Assembly (NCBI RefSeq): GCF_963676685.1
Contig: NC_092355.1
Location: 78,025,176-78,089,175 of the forward strand
Source: Mytilus edulis
Lineage: Eukaryota; Mollusca; Bivalvia; Mytilida; Mytilidae
Length of the DNA: 64,000 bases
Reading direction: 5' to 3'
Below the pieces are notes generated by a model, which was given only the letters and a program-made list of their open reading frames with translations, was not told where the DNA came from and did not search any database. Shown here piece after piece: positions 40,661 to 53,825 of this stretch; position 1 is the stretch's first letter, and every line of letters starts with the position of its first letter. The translations under genes were made by a program, and so were the position numbers.

Positions 40661-42117
40661 GAACAGTGCTTTTATTGTTGTTCTATATCTCAAAGTCGCA
40701 GTGAAGCCTTCAACACAAAATGTTGTATAATAATGATATGTATGCAATATTTTATCATTGAATTGTTTATGAATACAAATTTTCAAGTTGTATATTAATC
40801 AGGGGGGTCAAATTTACTTTAAGCAATGGAAGGTCCAGGACTTTTGACCAAAGATACTTGAAGGTGACTGGTCTTCCATTATTCTTAGAAAGGTCCAATT
40901 TTTATTTAAAATTCAATTTATAAAAACAAAATGCTTACCATAACATGATAAGATAAAACCCGAGGATTCCAGTAAATAAGTTTTGAGCGGGAAATACAAA
41001 TAAATGATTTTCAGTCGGAAAGAATTAAAAGGGTCGGCCGGTAAAGGGCAAACAAACAATATTTTAATTTAAGCCTTATGTAATATTTTGTTTTTGTGTC
41101 GAAAAGGGAAACCATTTTATTCAATGTTTCAAACATAAGTAGTGTGTTGAAGATTTCAGGTAAAGAAACTTTAACAATAATTTTGCCATCACTTGGGGAC
41201 CTTCTCCGCCATCATCTTGTCTGCTGTCAAAGAATTAAAAATCTTCTCACCTGAAACTACTGGGCTAAATGCTATCAAAATTTACCTGAATGTTCCTAAG
41301 GGCATCTACATTTGTAGTTTAAAAATTGTATCTGTTGATTTAATCCATTAACAAACATGGCTAATGATGCTAAAATAGAACAGAGGGATAATTTACATTT
41401 TTTGGCTTATACATTTTTTATTTCAAAAACTAAAGCAGATAGAGCAAATCCTCGTATCTCCTGTAAAATTTCCAAAAATTTGACAACACGTTTCGGATTT
41501 TTTGCCTCTGAAATGACAATTTTTATTAAATTCAGAAATTTTTTGGTTTATATATCTTAAAAACTAAAACAGTTAAAGCAAATTTGACAATTTGGAGGTC
41601 TCGGTTTATCTTCTGTGGAATTTTTAGAAACATTATTTATCATTTTTTCGAGTTATTGCCCCTGAAATGTCAATAATTTGTTGATTTCGTAGTTTTTTAA
41701 ATTTTAATAAGTAAAAAAAATCGAAATAAGTTCTACAAATCATCAACTTGGACTGAATAGTCAAATGCATATATGACCCCTTACAGGAATTGTATTTTAT
41801 AAATGATGCAGTATCTATAGATAAAAAGAAATTGTTTCTTGAAAATGTATTTCGAGGTCATTAATGTCATACATGTACATGAAGGTTGTAAATCTATGAC
41901 CTCATAAATATGTATGATATACACACAAAGCAAAATAACAAGGCTTTTATTGTTGTTCTTCATCTCAAGGTCAAAGTGAGGCCTTCAACACGGAATGGTG
42001 TATAATATATGTATTATCATACCCTACATATATTTCAAATAATTCTATTGGGTGAAATGTTATCATGTGAATAACTTTTCAGTTTGTTTATTTGCTTTTA
42101 TTGTTGTTCTTCGTCTA

Positions 42118-42762
42118 ACGTAACGGTACCCAAATTGCAATGAGTACCCAAATGCATTGCACCTATTTAGCAAAAATAGCAGTGGAAATCTTACAAGATT
42201 TCCTAGAGACTAAACACGTTGTAATTTTATGATACTATCGGATCATAAAATTACAACGTCTTTCAACATAGGTAAATATATTTAGATATACACAAAACGT
42301 TTACAGTATTTATCAACAGATGAAATGTTTACTGAAAAAGCAAAATGTACTGAAACGTCGCCATTCGACGTCATCAAAACGTCATCTTTTTAAAATTAGC
42401 AAATACAATATGTTTCAAGTATCCATTTCTTTAAAAAAGAAGAGTAAGCATGGACAAATATCCAAATGTTCAAAATATTTGAAATAAATAAACAAAAGCT
42501 CTGTTATTCGACTTTTGACAATGCAAATTAAAGCATGGATGCAATTTGGGTACTCCTCATGACAGAATCATTGATGGTTTGGAGGTTAGTTCAGACCAAT
42601 TTTTCTATGATTCCATATAAATTGAAAATCAAATTGGTGTATATATATAATAAAGAAGGACACGGCTACAAAATAAACACAAAATGGAAATGTTTGTCTT
42701 GATCATAAAAAAACGTAGTTGAAAAAACTGTCAAAATAGGTGCAATTTGGGTACCTTCACGT
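42118..42762. mobile_element. 645-bp TA-flanked MITE
   Basis: Ends ACGTAACGGTACCCAAATTG and, inverted, ACGTGAAGGTACCCAAATTG agree at 20 of 22 positions. TA lies on both sides (42116-42117, 42763-42764), and removing one TA plus the element restores a neighbouring repeat sequence. This fits a Tc1/mariner-type non-autonomous element. Confidence 0.8.
42216..42259. repeat. Perfect 18-bp inverted repeat inside the MITE
   Basis: ACGTTGTAATTTTATGAT pairs with its exact reverse complement across the 8-nt loop ACTATCGG. Confidence 0.9.
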
Positions 42763-43326
42763 TACAGTCAAAGTGAGGCCTTCAACACGGAATGTTGTAT
42801 AATATGTATTATTATACCTTACATATATTTTCAAATAATTCTATTGGGTGAAATGTTATCATGTGACATGGAATAATTCATTTAATTTTCATTCAATTGC
42901 TAGGAAGGACGAATAACCCTAAAAACTTACACCAGCGGGGAATAACCCTATTATTCATCACCGGTGAATAACCTTTTCAGTTTGTTTATTTGTACTTGAG
43001 TTATCTCCCATGAAAATGACGTCACAGGGGTAAATAAACAAAATGACAGCGTTCACATTACACTGGAAGCCCATCGAGAGACGAGGAAATAAGACATTAG
43101 ACATGAATATAGCTGAGGGTGCAAGAAGCCGATGATATCTCTTATAAACGGTCCTTTTCAGGGCCATCAATATTTTACAAAAAGATTCTACTTTTGTTGT
43201 AAATTCAAGTATTTTGAACACAAAAAGGTATTTTCAAAAGTCAGTCTGTGTGTTAGGTTAAAAATGTAGACTTTACAGTGTAAGTGTTCAAAATGCCCTT
43301 CCACTGTCAGTTCGGTATAATAAAAG

Positions 43327-43470
43327 AATTGTGTCCCGTTAAAAAGGTGAATATCCAAAATTGTCAACCCTTAAGTTAAAAGTTATTTCACTTCGGGCTG
43401 CGCCCTCAATGAAATAACCTTCTCGTGTTGACAATTTTGGATATATTCACCTTTTCAACGGGCCATAATT
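43327..43470. mobile_element. Fold-back element of about 144 bp
   Basis: Arms with CCCGTTAAAAAGGTGAATAT and, inverted, CCCGTTGAAAAGGTGAATAT, then CCAAAATTGTCAAC. A second inner stem is TTATTTCA with TGAAATAA around a GC-rich loop. No clear target duplication. Confidence 0.7.
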
Positions 43471-43809
43471 GTATATTGTATCATTGAATTATTTATTAAG
43501 AAAATCAATTTGTCCGACCTCATCAATCACATGGCTGAATCCAGAATTGAAAATCTAGGATATCAATAATGTGACACTGGGCTTTTATCACACCTGATGA
43601 AGGGAGTAAGTTGGTGTGTTGTATGAATTAGAAAACAATAAAATATCATCAGTACTAGACCTACAAAATGCCTCTTAAGACGATCTATAAATAGGCAAAA
43701 CTAACCATTATAACTAATTGCAATAAAGGAAAAAGAAAAAAAGAAAAATGGCATATTTTTTACCAGGTGAGCGAACAACAAAAATAGTCAAAAAGTAAAA
43801 TCAACTCAC
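43471..43809. other. Intergenic or intronic DNA
   Basis: No feature recognised. If the exon just to the right is real, this is its first intron. Confidence 0.3.
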
Positions 43810-44046
43810 CAAAACCAAGATGGCGGCCTCCATTCGGCGTCCTTTGCTACCCGTTCCTGACCCACGGCACAAAATATTTAAATGCTCAACAATCGTCTTC
43901 GGGCACCGAGCCGACCGTGCGAGGGCTGAAAAGCCAGTCAAGGTCGTTAAACACTTCCATATATATTGAGGCTCACGAGAGGCTCTTGTTATTTGTTGAT
44001 ATATCTGACCATCGTATTCAGGTGTTGCTACACTACACATGCTCAT
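43810..44046 (-). CDS. Candidate first exon of an unrecognised host gene
   Basis: On the minus strand the ATG at 44046 opens a frame of 79 codons (MSMCSVATPEYDGQ at the start, ending GRRMEAAILVL) that runs into a textbook donor, GTGAGT, at 43809-43804. The region is markedly GC-richer than its surroundings. I do not recognise the protein. The same bases on the plus strand carry ATG in a good context (43820, ACCAAGATGGCG) with a 49-codon frame, so the coding strand is not certain. It could equally be a non-coding 5' exon, with the 50-bp satellite lying directly upstream of it. Confidence 0.3.
43817..43828. promoter_or_regulatory. YY1-like motif in a GC-richer patch
   Basis: AAGATGGCGGCC matches the YY1 consensus, commonly found just downstream of transcription starts in animal genes. 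Its place next to the GTGAGT donor supports a promoter-proximal exon. Confidence 0.35.
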
Positions 44047-44078
44047 TTTTTCTACTTTTGTACACAATTATTTCACAA

Positions 44079-46445
44079 AAATAACTCCAATAATGCCATT
44101 AGACAGCCTTGCTAATAGCACAGTGACATGCCACATAAATAACTCATATTAGACAGCATTGTTAATAATACAGTGACATGACACAAAAATAACTCCCATT
44201 AGACATTTAGACAGCCTGGCTAATAATACAGTGACGTGACACAAAAATAACTCCCATTAGACAGCATGGCTAATAATACAGTGACATGACACAAAAATAA
44301 CTCCCATTAGACAGCCTGGTTAATAATACAGTGACATGACACAAAAATAACTCCCATTAGACATTTAGACAGCCTGGCTAATAATACAGTGACGTGACAC
44401 AAAAATAACTCCCATTAGACAGCATGGCTAATAATACAGTGACATGACACAAAAATAACTCCCATTAGACAGCCTGGCTAAAAATACAGTGAAGTGACAC
44501 AAAAATAACTCCCATTAGACAGCCTGGCTAATAATACAGTGACATGACACAAAAATAACTCCAATTAGACAGCCTGGCTAATAATACAGTGACGTGACAC
44601 AAAAATAACTCCCATTAGACAGCCTGTCTAATAATACAGTGACGTGACACAAAAATAAATCCCATTAGACAGCCTTACAAATAACACTGTTACGTGACAC
44701 ACAAACAACTCCCATTAAACAGCCTAGCTAATAACACAGTGACATGACACAAAAATAACTCCCATTAAAGAGCCTGGCTAATAATACAGTGACATGACAC
44801 TTAAATAACTCCCATTAGACAGCCTAGCTAATAATACAGTGTCATGACACAAAAATAACTCCCATTAGACAGCCTTACTAATAACACTGTTACGTGACAC
44901 ACAAACAACTCCCATTAAACAGCCTAGCTAATAACACAGTGACATGACACAAAAATAACTCCCATTAAAGAGCCTGGCTAATAATACAGTGACATGACAC
45001 TTAAATAACTCCCATTAGACAGCCTAGCTAATAATACAGTGTCATGACACAAAAATAACTCCCATTAGACAGCCTTGCTCATAATACAGTGACATGGCAC
45101 AAAAATAATTCCCATTAGACATTTAGACAGCCTTGCTAATAATGCAGTGACATGATACAAAAATAACTATATTAGACAGCCTAGCTAATAATACAGTGAC
45201 GTGACACAAAAATAACTCCCATTAGACAGCCTTGCTAATAACACAGTGAAGTGACACAAAAATAACTCCCATTAGACAGCCTTGCTAATAACACAGTGTA
45301 GTGACACAAAAATAACTCCCATTAGACAGCCTGGCTAATAATACAGTTACGTGACACAAAAATAACTCCAATTAGACAGCCTGGCTAATAATACAGTGAC
45401 ATGACACAAAAAAAACTCCAATTAGACAGCCTGGCTAATAATACAGTGACATGACACAAAAAAAACTCCCATTAGACAGCCTTGCTAATAATACAGTGAC
45501 ATGACACAAAAATAACTCCCATTAGACAGCCTGGCTAATAATACAGTGAAGTGACACAAAGATAACTCCCATTAGACAGCCTTGCTAATAATACAGTGAC
45601 ATGACACAAAAATAACTCCCATTAGACAGCCTGGCTAATAATACAGTGAAGTGACACAAAGATAACTCCCATTAGACAGCCTGGCTAATAATACAGTGAA
45701 GTGACACAAAGATAACTCCCATTAGACAGCCTTGCTAATAATACAGTGACATGACACAAAAATAACTCCCGTTAGACAGCCTGGCTAATAATACAGTGAA
45801 GTGACACAAAAATAACTCCCATTAGACAGCCTTGCTAATAATACAGTGACATGACACAAAAATAACTCCAATTAGATAGCCATGCTAATAATACAGTGAC
45901 ATGACACAAAAATAACTCATATTAGACAGCCTTGCTAATAATACAGTGACATGACACATAAATAACTCCCATTAGACAGCCTTGCTAATAATACAGTGAC
46001 ATGACACAAAAATAACTCCAATTAGATAGCCTTGCTAATAATACAGTGACATGACACAAAAATAACTCATATTAGACAGCCTTGCTAATAATACAGTGAC
46101 ATGACACATAAATAACTCCTGTTAGACAGCCTGGCTAATAATACAGTGAAGTGACACAAAAATAACTCCCATTAGACAGCCTTGCTAATAATACAGTGAC
46201 ATGACACAAAAATAACTCCAATTAGATAGCCATGCTAATAATACAGTGACATGACACATAAATAACTCATATTAGACAGCCATGCTAATAATACAGTGAC
46301 ATGACTCATAAATAACTCCCGTTAGACAGCCTGGCTAATAATACAGTGACATGACACAAAAATAACTCCCATTAGACAGCCTGGCTAATAATACAGTGAC
46401 ATGACACAAAAATAACTCCCATTAGACAGCCTTGCTAATAACAGG
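44079..46445. repeat. 50-bp satellite, about 47 units
   Basis: Consensus pieces are CCCATTAGACAGCCTGGCTA, ATAATACAGTGACATGACAC and AAAAATAACT. Units differ by a few substitutions; some carry an extra ACATTTAG or minor gaps, and higher-order duplications of two to five units are visible (for example near 44690-45060). Nothing in it looks coding. Confidence 0.95.
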
Positions 46446-47289
46446 CCTTCATGCTATTATGAATTTGTCCTAAAAACTCCTACACCGAGCTATGTATGGT
46501 ACTATATACAGAAGGTCATATCTCTTTCATTCATGACACAGACAAGTTACTTGATACAAGCTAAAAAAGTATCTACATAATATATTCAGAAATGGTTCAA
46601 CCGATATTCATCTGAAACTGTAATTGAGCTATTTTATATTTTCAGTTTAAAGATCTACTGTTCGTTTTTATTTGATTCAAATCCAGTCGATTTAATACAC
46701 GTTTAGTAAAGGTAAGTGAATATTATAGTCAAATTGTATTGAATCGTTATGTTCAGATGTTATTTATTTTATCAAAACAAATGAAATTCAATTAACAATG
46801 TTAAAATGTATAATTGTATAAATAAACCAATTTTTCAAGACGTTTCATTACAATGTTAAAATGCTTAAAGGGGAGATAATAAAGAGCTAACAGGATTAAC
46901 ATTTTGCACTCATCTACTTTTGTTATACATGTATTTATATGGAAAACAAACAAATATGTGACACAACTATATGATTACCAAACTAACATGTCTAACAAAA
47001 CATTGCAATCATTACAATGTAAATTGCTTAAAAAAATAAGAGTTTTCGACTATGAAGTGAACTTGGGATATTTATGTTAATGGGACAGCAACCATTCAAT
47101 GAAAGAGGTCAAAATTGTATTCAACCATTGACAAGCATCTTTAAATTATAGACATATCAGTGGGTTTGTACTTACATTCATGAGCAACACAAGTGCCACA
47201 TTTGGAGAATGATCTGCTTACCGTTCCTGAGCACCTGAGATCACCACAAACTTTTGGTGGGGTTTGTGTTGCTCAGTCTTAAGGTTTTT
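46446..47289. other. Intergenic DNA, no gene seen
   Basis: AT-rich. Around 47085 GGGACAGCAACCAT recalls another dispersed bivalve repeat seen near 56340. Confidence 0.4.
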
Positions 47290-49020
47290 ATTTTTCTATC
47301 GACAAAGTCGAAGGGGACTTTAGGTTTGCACTCCGTCTGTCTGTCTGTCTGTCTATGTCTGTCTGTCTATGTCTGTCTGTCTATGTCTGTCTGTCTGTCC
47401 ATTCGTCAGACCAGCAAATCAGTTTTCCAGGTTTTATATGCTCGTCAAAATTTTGACGGGACCTATTATAGTATACTAATGTCTGGCGTCCGTCTGACCA
47501 TGTCGCACCATTTCTTGAGAACAATTTATCCAAATTTTATTAAAATTAACATAGTTGTTTCTTATGATGATCAAACGATCTGTATACTTTTTGGCGAAAA
47601 TAAGATTAAAACTTTTTCAGTTACGGGACTTTGTGTGGGTGTGTTTTTTTCACATGTCGTACCGTATCTCAAAAACGATTTATGATTATTGCTTAAATCT
47701 TTACACACTTTTTACATGTCTTAGTTATATTAATCTGAAGATCTGTATACTTTTTTGTGATGATTCTTTATTTTATTTTTGAGTTATTGAATTTTTATTG
47801 AGCTTTTTGGTAAAAAACATACAAAACATGTTGTGAGCAATTTTTTGTCTGTCTCTTATATAAACTTCCTATTGAGCAGGAATAAGGAATGAGTCAAGAT
47901 ATACCTAGCATGACTTCCTGAACAACCCTCGCGTTATTCGAAACATTTTTTAATGATTTTTTTCAATAGACGACGGGCATATCATGCGCTCGTGGCGCAG
48001 CTGTTTATTAGTCCCCTACTGACGAAGTCGAAGGAGACTTTAGGTTTGCACTCTGTTCGTCTGTCTGTCTGTCCATCTGTCTGTCAGTCTGGCAAATAAG
48101 TTTCCAGACTTTTTTCTTCATGCTTGAAGATATTGATTTGATATTTGGTGTATTGTTTTATTATGACAAGTTACAGGTCAAGTTCGATTTTAGCTTTTCT
48201 CCTTGTTCAGTTAAAGCCCTTTCCCTAGAATTAAATTTTTGATGAAATACTTATTAATTAATAGATTTCTGTTCAAAGGGAAATAACTCATTTTTTAAAA
48301 GACATTGTATTAAGATAAATGACATTTTGGATTTTTTCCCTTCTCTTTAGTATATTGTTTGAAGAATTAAGTGGTAGGTTTGTTTGTTATTTTATGTAGT
48401 TTACACCATGACAAGTTATAGATCAAGTTAGAATTTCGTTCCATTACAATGATTTTTTTAACCGGTAGGGGACTATGTATTGCCATGCTTGTTTTCTTTG
48501 TGCTTGAAGATATTGATTTAATATTTGGTTTATTGCTTCATAATGACATGTTACAGATCAAGTTCGAATTAAGTTCTGGTCTGATGATTTTGTACAGAGT
48601 TGTGGTCCTTGGACTTTGAAAATTCACTTAAATAATCAGTTTTCCTCACTTTGTTTCGTCATACTTGAAGATATTGATTTGATAATTGGTCTATAGTTTT
48701 ATCATGACAAGTTACAGATCAAACTGAAATTTTGTTCCGGTCTGATGGTTTTGTGCAGAGTTATGGTCCTTGATCTTCGAAAATTTACTTAAATAATCAG
48801 TTTTCCACACTTTGAATCGGCATGCATGCTTGAAGATATTGACTTGTCTTTGTTATATAGTTTAAACCATGACAAGTTATAGATCAAGTTAACATTTTGT
48901 TCCAGTACAATGATTTTTTAAATGGTAGGGGTCCTAGGGGACTATGTATGCCATGCAATAATGTCAGAATGCTTGTTTATTTTGTGTTTTGTGTACTGTT
49001 GTTTGTTGGTGTTTTCTTTT
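47290..49020. repeat. Bivalve repeat with GTCGAAGGAGACTTTAGG and (CTGT)n
   Basis: GTCGAAGGGGACTTTAGG (47309) and GTCGAAGGAGACTTTAGG (48027) each lead into CTGT-rich tracts (47331-47400, 48059-48085). Between and after them GACGGGACCTATTATAG and about four ~170-bp units with CTTGAAGATATTGA (48123, 48508, 48667, 48830) recur. It is a known type of interspersed repeat in bivalves; the open frame at 47254-47685 lies wholly in it. Confidence 0.7.
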
Positions 49021-49031
49021 TAGCCTTGTCA

Positions 49032-49503
49032 AAGGTGTCAGACCACCAATTAAAAGTCCCTTTCTGTTCAACCAAATTTTGCAATTTTCATAGCTTTCTA
49101 AATTTTTTATCTTAAGTTTAACCTCTTACAAACCAGGTATGTCCTGAATCGTACAGGTATCACCTTTCGTCATGCCAATTTTCAGCATACCTTTAAAGCC
49201 ATATAAGAAAGAAGAGACCTTCCGAATGGATGTACCACTAAAGATAACCCCTGGTTTTCTTGAAATCTTAAAATAGTATACTATGGAGCGCATTAATCCT
49301 CAATTTTTAATGTCAACTCATAGACAAGTAAATTTGGGCTCAAAATGGTCTTAATATATTTCTCTTTCACCAAAAGTTTCATTTCTGCAAATTTGTTGGG
49401 TAGTTTAAGTAAACAATGACATCAAATGCCCTATTTTTTGTCCGAGTATGCCTACTTTCACATACGTTCTAAATTTGAAGGAATAATTGGTGGTGTGACA
49501 CCT
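49032..49503. mobile_element. 472-bp MITE, copy 1
   Basis: Ends AAGGTGTCAGACCACCAATT and AATTGGTGGTGTGACACCT form ~18-bp inverted repeats. A second copy in the same orientation lies at 55552-56014 with about 95% identity by eye. Confidence 0.8.
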
Positions 49504-49837
49504 AAAGAGACAAAAAAGTTGATTAGAAATCTTTTATTTTGCTTTATTCTTAATCCTTAGTCAATTTGTAGTTAAAAACAGCCTATCTGAGCATTATGCG
49601 ACTTGTATTAAAAATGTCACAGCTCAATTTAAACTGACTGTAATGTATGTCTTTGATAGAAAATACTTGAAAATTTCATTTTGGGCTACAGGAACATAAA
49701 CTTTCAATATCAAGATCAGTGTTTGCTGTTTTTTCCTTGTTTGTTCTACTACTTTCAAGACTTTCCACAATTTTTGCAATGAATTTAGTAAAAAATCCAA
49801 GGTATTGAAGTGTCGAGGAATATTGACTCCCCTTTTT
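49504..49837. other. Unassigned DNA between two repeats
   Basis: AT-rich, no feature recognised. Confidence 0.4.
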
Positions 49838-52001
49838 TAGCTCACCTGGCCCGAAGGGCCAAGTGAGCTTTTCCCATCACTTGGTGTCCGTCGTCCGTCG
49901 TCGTCGTCCGTCGTCGTTAACTTTTACAAAAATCTTCTCCTCTGAAACTACTGGGCCAAATTGAACCAAACTTGGCCACAATCATCATTGGGGTATCTAG
50001 TTTAAAAAATGTGTGGCGTGACCCGGTCAACCAACCAAGATGGCCGCCACGGCTAAAAATAGAACATAGGGGTAAAATGCAGTTTTTGGCTTATAACTCA
50101 AAAACCAAAGCATTTAGAGGAAATCTGACATGAAATCAAATTGTTTATCAGGTCAAGATCTATCTGCCCTGAAATTTTCAGATGAATCAGTCAACCCGTT
50201 GTTGGGTTGCTGCCCCTGAATTGGTAATTTTGTGGAAATTTTGCTGTTTTTGGTTATTATCTTGAATATTATTATAGATAGAGATAAACTGTAAACAGCA
50301 ATAATGTTTAGCAAAGTAGGATTTACAAATAAGTCAACATGACCGAAATGGTCAGTTGACCCCTTTAGGAGTTATTGCCCTTTATAGTCAATTTTTAACC
50401 ATTTTTCGTAAATCTTAGTTATCTTTTACAAAATCTTCTCCTCTGAAACAACTAAGCCAAATTGAACCAAACTTGGCCACAATCATCATTGGGGTATCTA
50501 GTTTAAAAAGTGTGTGGCGTGACCCGGTCAACCAACCAAGATGGCCGCCACGGCTAAAAATAGAACATAGGGGTAAAATGCAGTTTTTGGCTTATAACTC
50601 AAAAACCAAAGCATTTAGAGGAAATCTGACATGGGGTAAAAATGTTTATCAGGTCAAGATCTATCTGCCCTGAAATTTTCAGATGAATCAGTTAACCTGT
50701 TGTTGGGTTGCTGCCCCTGAATTGGTAATTTTGTGGAAATTTTGCTGTTTTTGGTTATTATCTTGAATATTATTATAGATAGAGATAAACTGTAAACAGC
50801 AATAATGTTTAGCAAAGTAGGATTTACAAATAAGTCAACATGACCGAAATGGTCAGTTGACCCCTTTAGGAGTTATTGCCCTTTATAGTCAATTTTTAAC
50901 CATTTTTCGTAAATCTTAGTTATCTTTTACAAAAATCTTCTCCTCTGAAACTACTTGGCCAAATTAATCCAAACTTGGCAACAATCATCTTTGGGGTATC
51001 TAGTTTTAAAAATGTGTCCAGTGACCGGACCATCAAATCAAGATGGCCGCCACAGCTAAAATAGAACATAGGGGTAAAAGGCAGTTTTTGGCTTATACCT
51101 CAAAAACCAAAGCATTTAGAGCAAATCTGACAGGTGGTAAAACTGTTTATCAGATCAAGATCTATCTGCCCTGTAATTTTCAGATGAATCTGACAACCCA
51201 TTGTTGGGTTGCTGCCCCTGAATTGGTAATTTTAAGGAAATTTTGATGTTTTTGGTTATTATCTTGAATATTATTATAGATACAGATAAACTGTAAACAG
51301 CAATTATGTTCAGCAAAGTAAGATTTACAAATAAGTCAACATGACTGAAATGGTCAATTGATCCCCTAAGGAGTTATTGTCCTTTATAGTCAATTTTTAA
51401 CCATTTTTCGTAAATCTTGGTTATCTTTTACAAAAATCTTCTCCTCTGAAACAACTAAGCCAAATTGAACCAAACTTGGCCACAATCATCATTGGGGTAT
51501 CTAGTTTAAAAAGTGTGTGGCGTGACTCGGTCAACCAACCAAGATGGCCGCCACGGCTAAAAATAGAACATAGGGGTAAAATGCAGTTTTTGGCTTATAA
51601 CTCAAAAACCAAAGCATTTAGAGGAAATCTGACATGGGGTAAAAATGTTTATCAGGTCAAGATCTATCTGCCCTGAAATTTTCTGATGAATCAGTTAACC
51701 CGTTGTTGGGTTGCTGCCCCTGAATTGGTAATTTTGTGGAAATTTTGCTGTTTTTGGTTATTATCTTGAATAGTATCACCAGCCCAGTAGTCAGCACTTC
51801 GGTGTTGACATGAATATCAATTATATGGTCATGTTTATAAATTTTCTGTTTACAAAACTTTGAATTTTTCGAAAAAACTAAGGATTTTCTTACCCCAGGA
51901 GTAGATTACCTTAGCCGTATTTGGCACAACTTTTTGGAATTTTGGATCCTCAATGCTCTTCAACTTTGTATTTATTTGGCTTTTTAACTATTTTGATCTG
52001 A

Positions 52002-52045
52002 GCGTCACTGATGAGTCTTATTTAGACGAAACGCGCGTCTGGCGT
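52002..52045 (+). ncRNA. Hammerhead ribozyme, copy 1
   Basis: Stem I pairs GCGUCA (52002-52007) with UGGCGU (52040-52045), including two G-U pairs. CUGAUGA (52008-52014) and GAAA (52028-52031) form the catalytic core. Stem II is GUC/GAC with loop UUAUUUA. The very short stem III (CGCGCG) is self-complementary, and cleavage is expected after GUC at 52039. This is a type I hammerhead with a minimal stem III, a form thought to act as a dimer. Confidence 0.85.
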
Positions 52046-52357
52046 ATAAAATTATAATCCTGGTACTTTTGATAACTATTTACACCACTGGGTCGATGCC
52101 ACTGCTGGTGGACGTTTCGTCCCCGAGGGTATCACCAGCCCAGTAGTCAGCACTTCGGTGTTGACATGAATATCAATTATATGGTCATGTTTATAAATTT
52201 TCTGTTTACAAAACTTTGAATTTTTCGAAAAAACTAAGGATTTTCTTACCCCAGGAGTAGATTACCTTAGCCGTATTTGGCACAACTTTTTGGAATTTTG
52301 GATCCTCAATGCTCTTCAACTTTGTATTTATTTGGCTTTTTAACTATTTTGATCTGA

Positions 52358-52401
52358 GCGTCACTGATGAGTCTTATTTAGACGAAACGCGCGTCTGGCG
52401 T
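52358..52401 (+). ncRNA. Hammerhead ribozyme, copy 2
   Basis: Identical core and stems to copy 1, shifted by 356; predicted cleavage after 52395. Confidence 0.85.
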
Positions 52402-52713
52402 ATAAAATTATAATCCTGGTACTTTTGATAACTATTTACACCACTGGGTCGATGCCACTGCTGGTGGACGTTTCGTCCCCGAGGGTATCACCAGCCCAGT
52501 AGTCAGCACTTCGGTGTTGACATGAATATCAATTATATGGTCATGTTTATAAATTTTCTGTTTACAAAACTTTGAATTTTTCGAAAAAACTAAGGATTTT
52601 CTTACCCCAAGTGTAGATTACCTTAGCCGTATTTGGCACAACTTTTTGGAATTTTGGATCCTCAATGCTCTTCAACTTTGTATTTATTTGGCTTTTTAAC
52701 TATTTTGATCTGA

Positions 52714-52757
52714 GCGTCACTGATGAGTCTTATTTAGACGAAACGCGCGTCTGGCGT
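52714..52757 (+). ncRNA. Hammerhead ribozyme, copy 3
   Basis: Identical core and stems; predicted cleavage after 52751. Confidence 0.85.
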
Positions 52758-53069
52758 ATAAAATTATAATCCTGGTACTTTTGATAACTATTTACACCAC
52801 TGGGTCGATGCCACTGCTGGTGGACGTTTCGTCCCCGAGGGTATCACCAGCCCAGTAGTCAGCACTTCGGTGTTGACATGAATATCAATTATATGGTCAT
52901 GTTTATAAATTTTCTGTTTACAAAACTTTGAATTTTTCGAAAAAACTAAGGATTTTCTTACCCCAGGAGTAGATTACCTTAGCCGTATTTGGCACAACTT
53001 TTTGGAATTTTGGATCCTCAATGCTCTTCAACTTTGTATTTATTTGGCTTTTTAACTATTTTGATCTGA

Positions 53070-53113
53070 GCGTCACTGATGAGTCTTATTTAGACGAAAC
53101 GCGCGTCTGGCGT
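53070..53113 (+). ncRNA. Hammerhead ribozyme, copy 4
   Basis: Identical core and stems; predicted cleavage after 53107. Confidence 0.85.
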
Positions 53114-53425
53114 ATAAAATTATAATCCTGGTACTTTTGATAACTATTTACACCACTGGGTCGATGCCACTGCTGGTGGACGTTTCGTCCCCGAGGGTAT
53201 CACCAGCCCAGTAGTCAGCACTTCGGTGTTGACATGAATATCAATTATATGGTCATGTTTATAAATTTTCTGTTTACAAAACTTTGAATTTTTCGAAAAA
53301 ACTAAGGATTTTCTTACCCCAGGAGTAGATTACCTTAGCCGTATTTGGCACAACTTTTTGGAATTTTGGATCCTCAATGCTCTTCAACTTTGTATTTATT
53401 TGGCTTTTTAACTATTTTGATCTGA

Positions 53426-53469
53426 GCGTCACTGATGAGTCTTATTTAGACGAAACGCGCGTCTGGCGT
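53426..53469 (+). ncRNA. Hammerhead ribozyme, copy 5
   Basis: Identical core and stems; predicted cleavage after 53463. Confidence 0.85.
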
Positions 53470-53781
53470 ATAAAATTATAATCCTGGTACTTTTGATAAC
53501 TATTTACACCACTGGGTCGATGCCACTGCTGGTGGACGTTTCGTCCCCGAGGGTATCACCAGCCCAGTAGTCAGCACTTCGGTGTTGACATGAATATCAA
53601 TTATATGGTCATGTTTATAAATTTTCTGTTTACAAAACTTTGAATTTTTCGAAAAAACTAAGGATTTTCTTACCCCAGGAGTAGATTACCTTAGCCGTAT
53701 TTGGCACAACTTTTTGGAATTTTGGATCCTCAATGCTCTTCAACTTTGTATTTATTTGGCTTTTTAACTATTTTGATCTGA

Positions 53782-53825
53782 GCGTCACTGATGAGTCTTA
53801 TTTAGACGAAACGCGCGTCTGGCGT
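53782..53825 (+). ncRNA. Hammerhead ribozyme, copy 6
   Basis: Identical core and stems; predicted cleavage after 53819. Confidence 0.85.

Larger units (their letters stand above)
40660..42890. repeat. Family of related segments with GAGGCCTTCAACACGG
   Basis: Segments with TTTTATTGTTGTTCT, AGTGAGGCCTTCAACACGG and TTGTATAATA recur at about 40670-40800, 41940-42090 and 42090-42115 plus 42765-42880; the last is split by a MITE. Between them lies AT-rich DNA with no gene. The function is unknown. Confidence 0.6.

Noticed and set aside
44079-46445. The 50-bp satellite considered as a CRISPR-like array.
   Set aside because: Whole units repeat head to tail with no unique spacers, and the genome is eukaryotic.
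47254-47685. A 143-codon plus-strand frame rich in C, L, S and V.
   Set aside because: It lies in a (CTGT)n-containing dispersed repeat; the cysteine/leucine run is a translated microsatellite.
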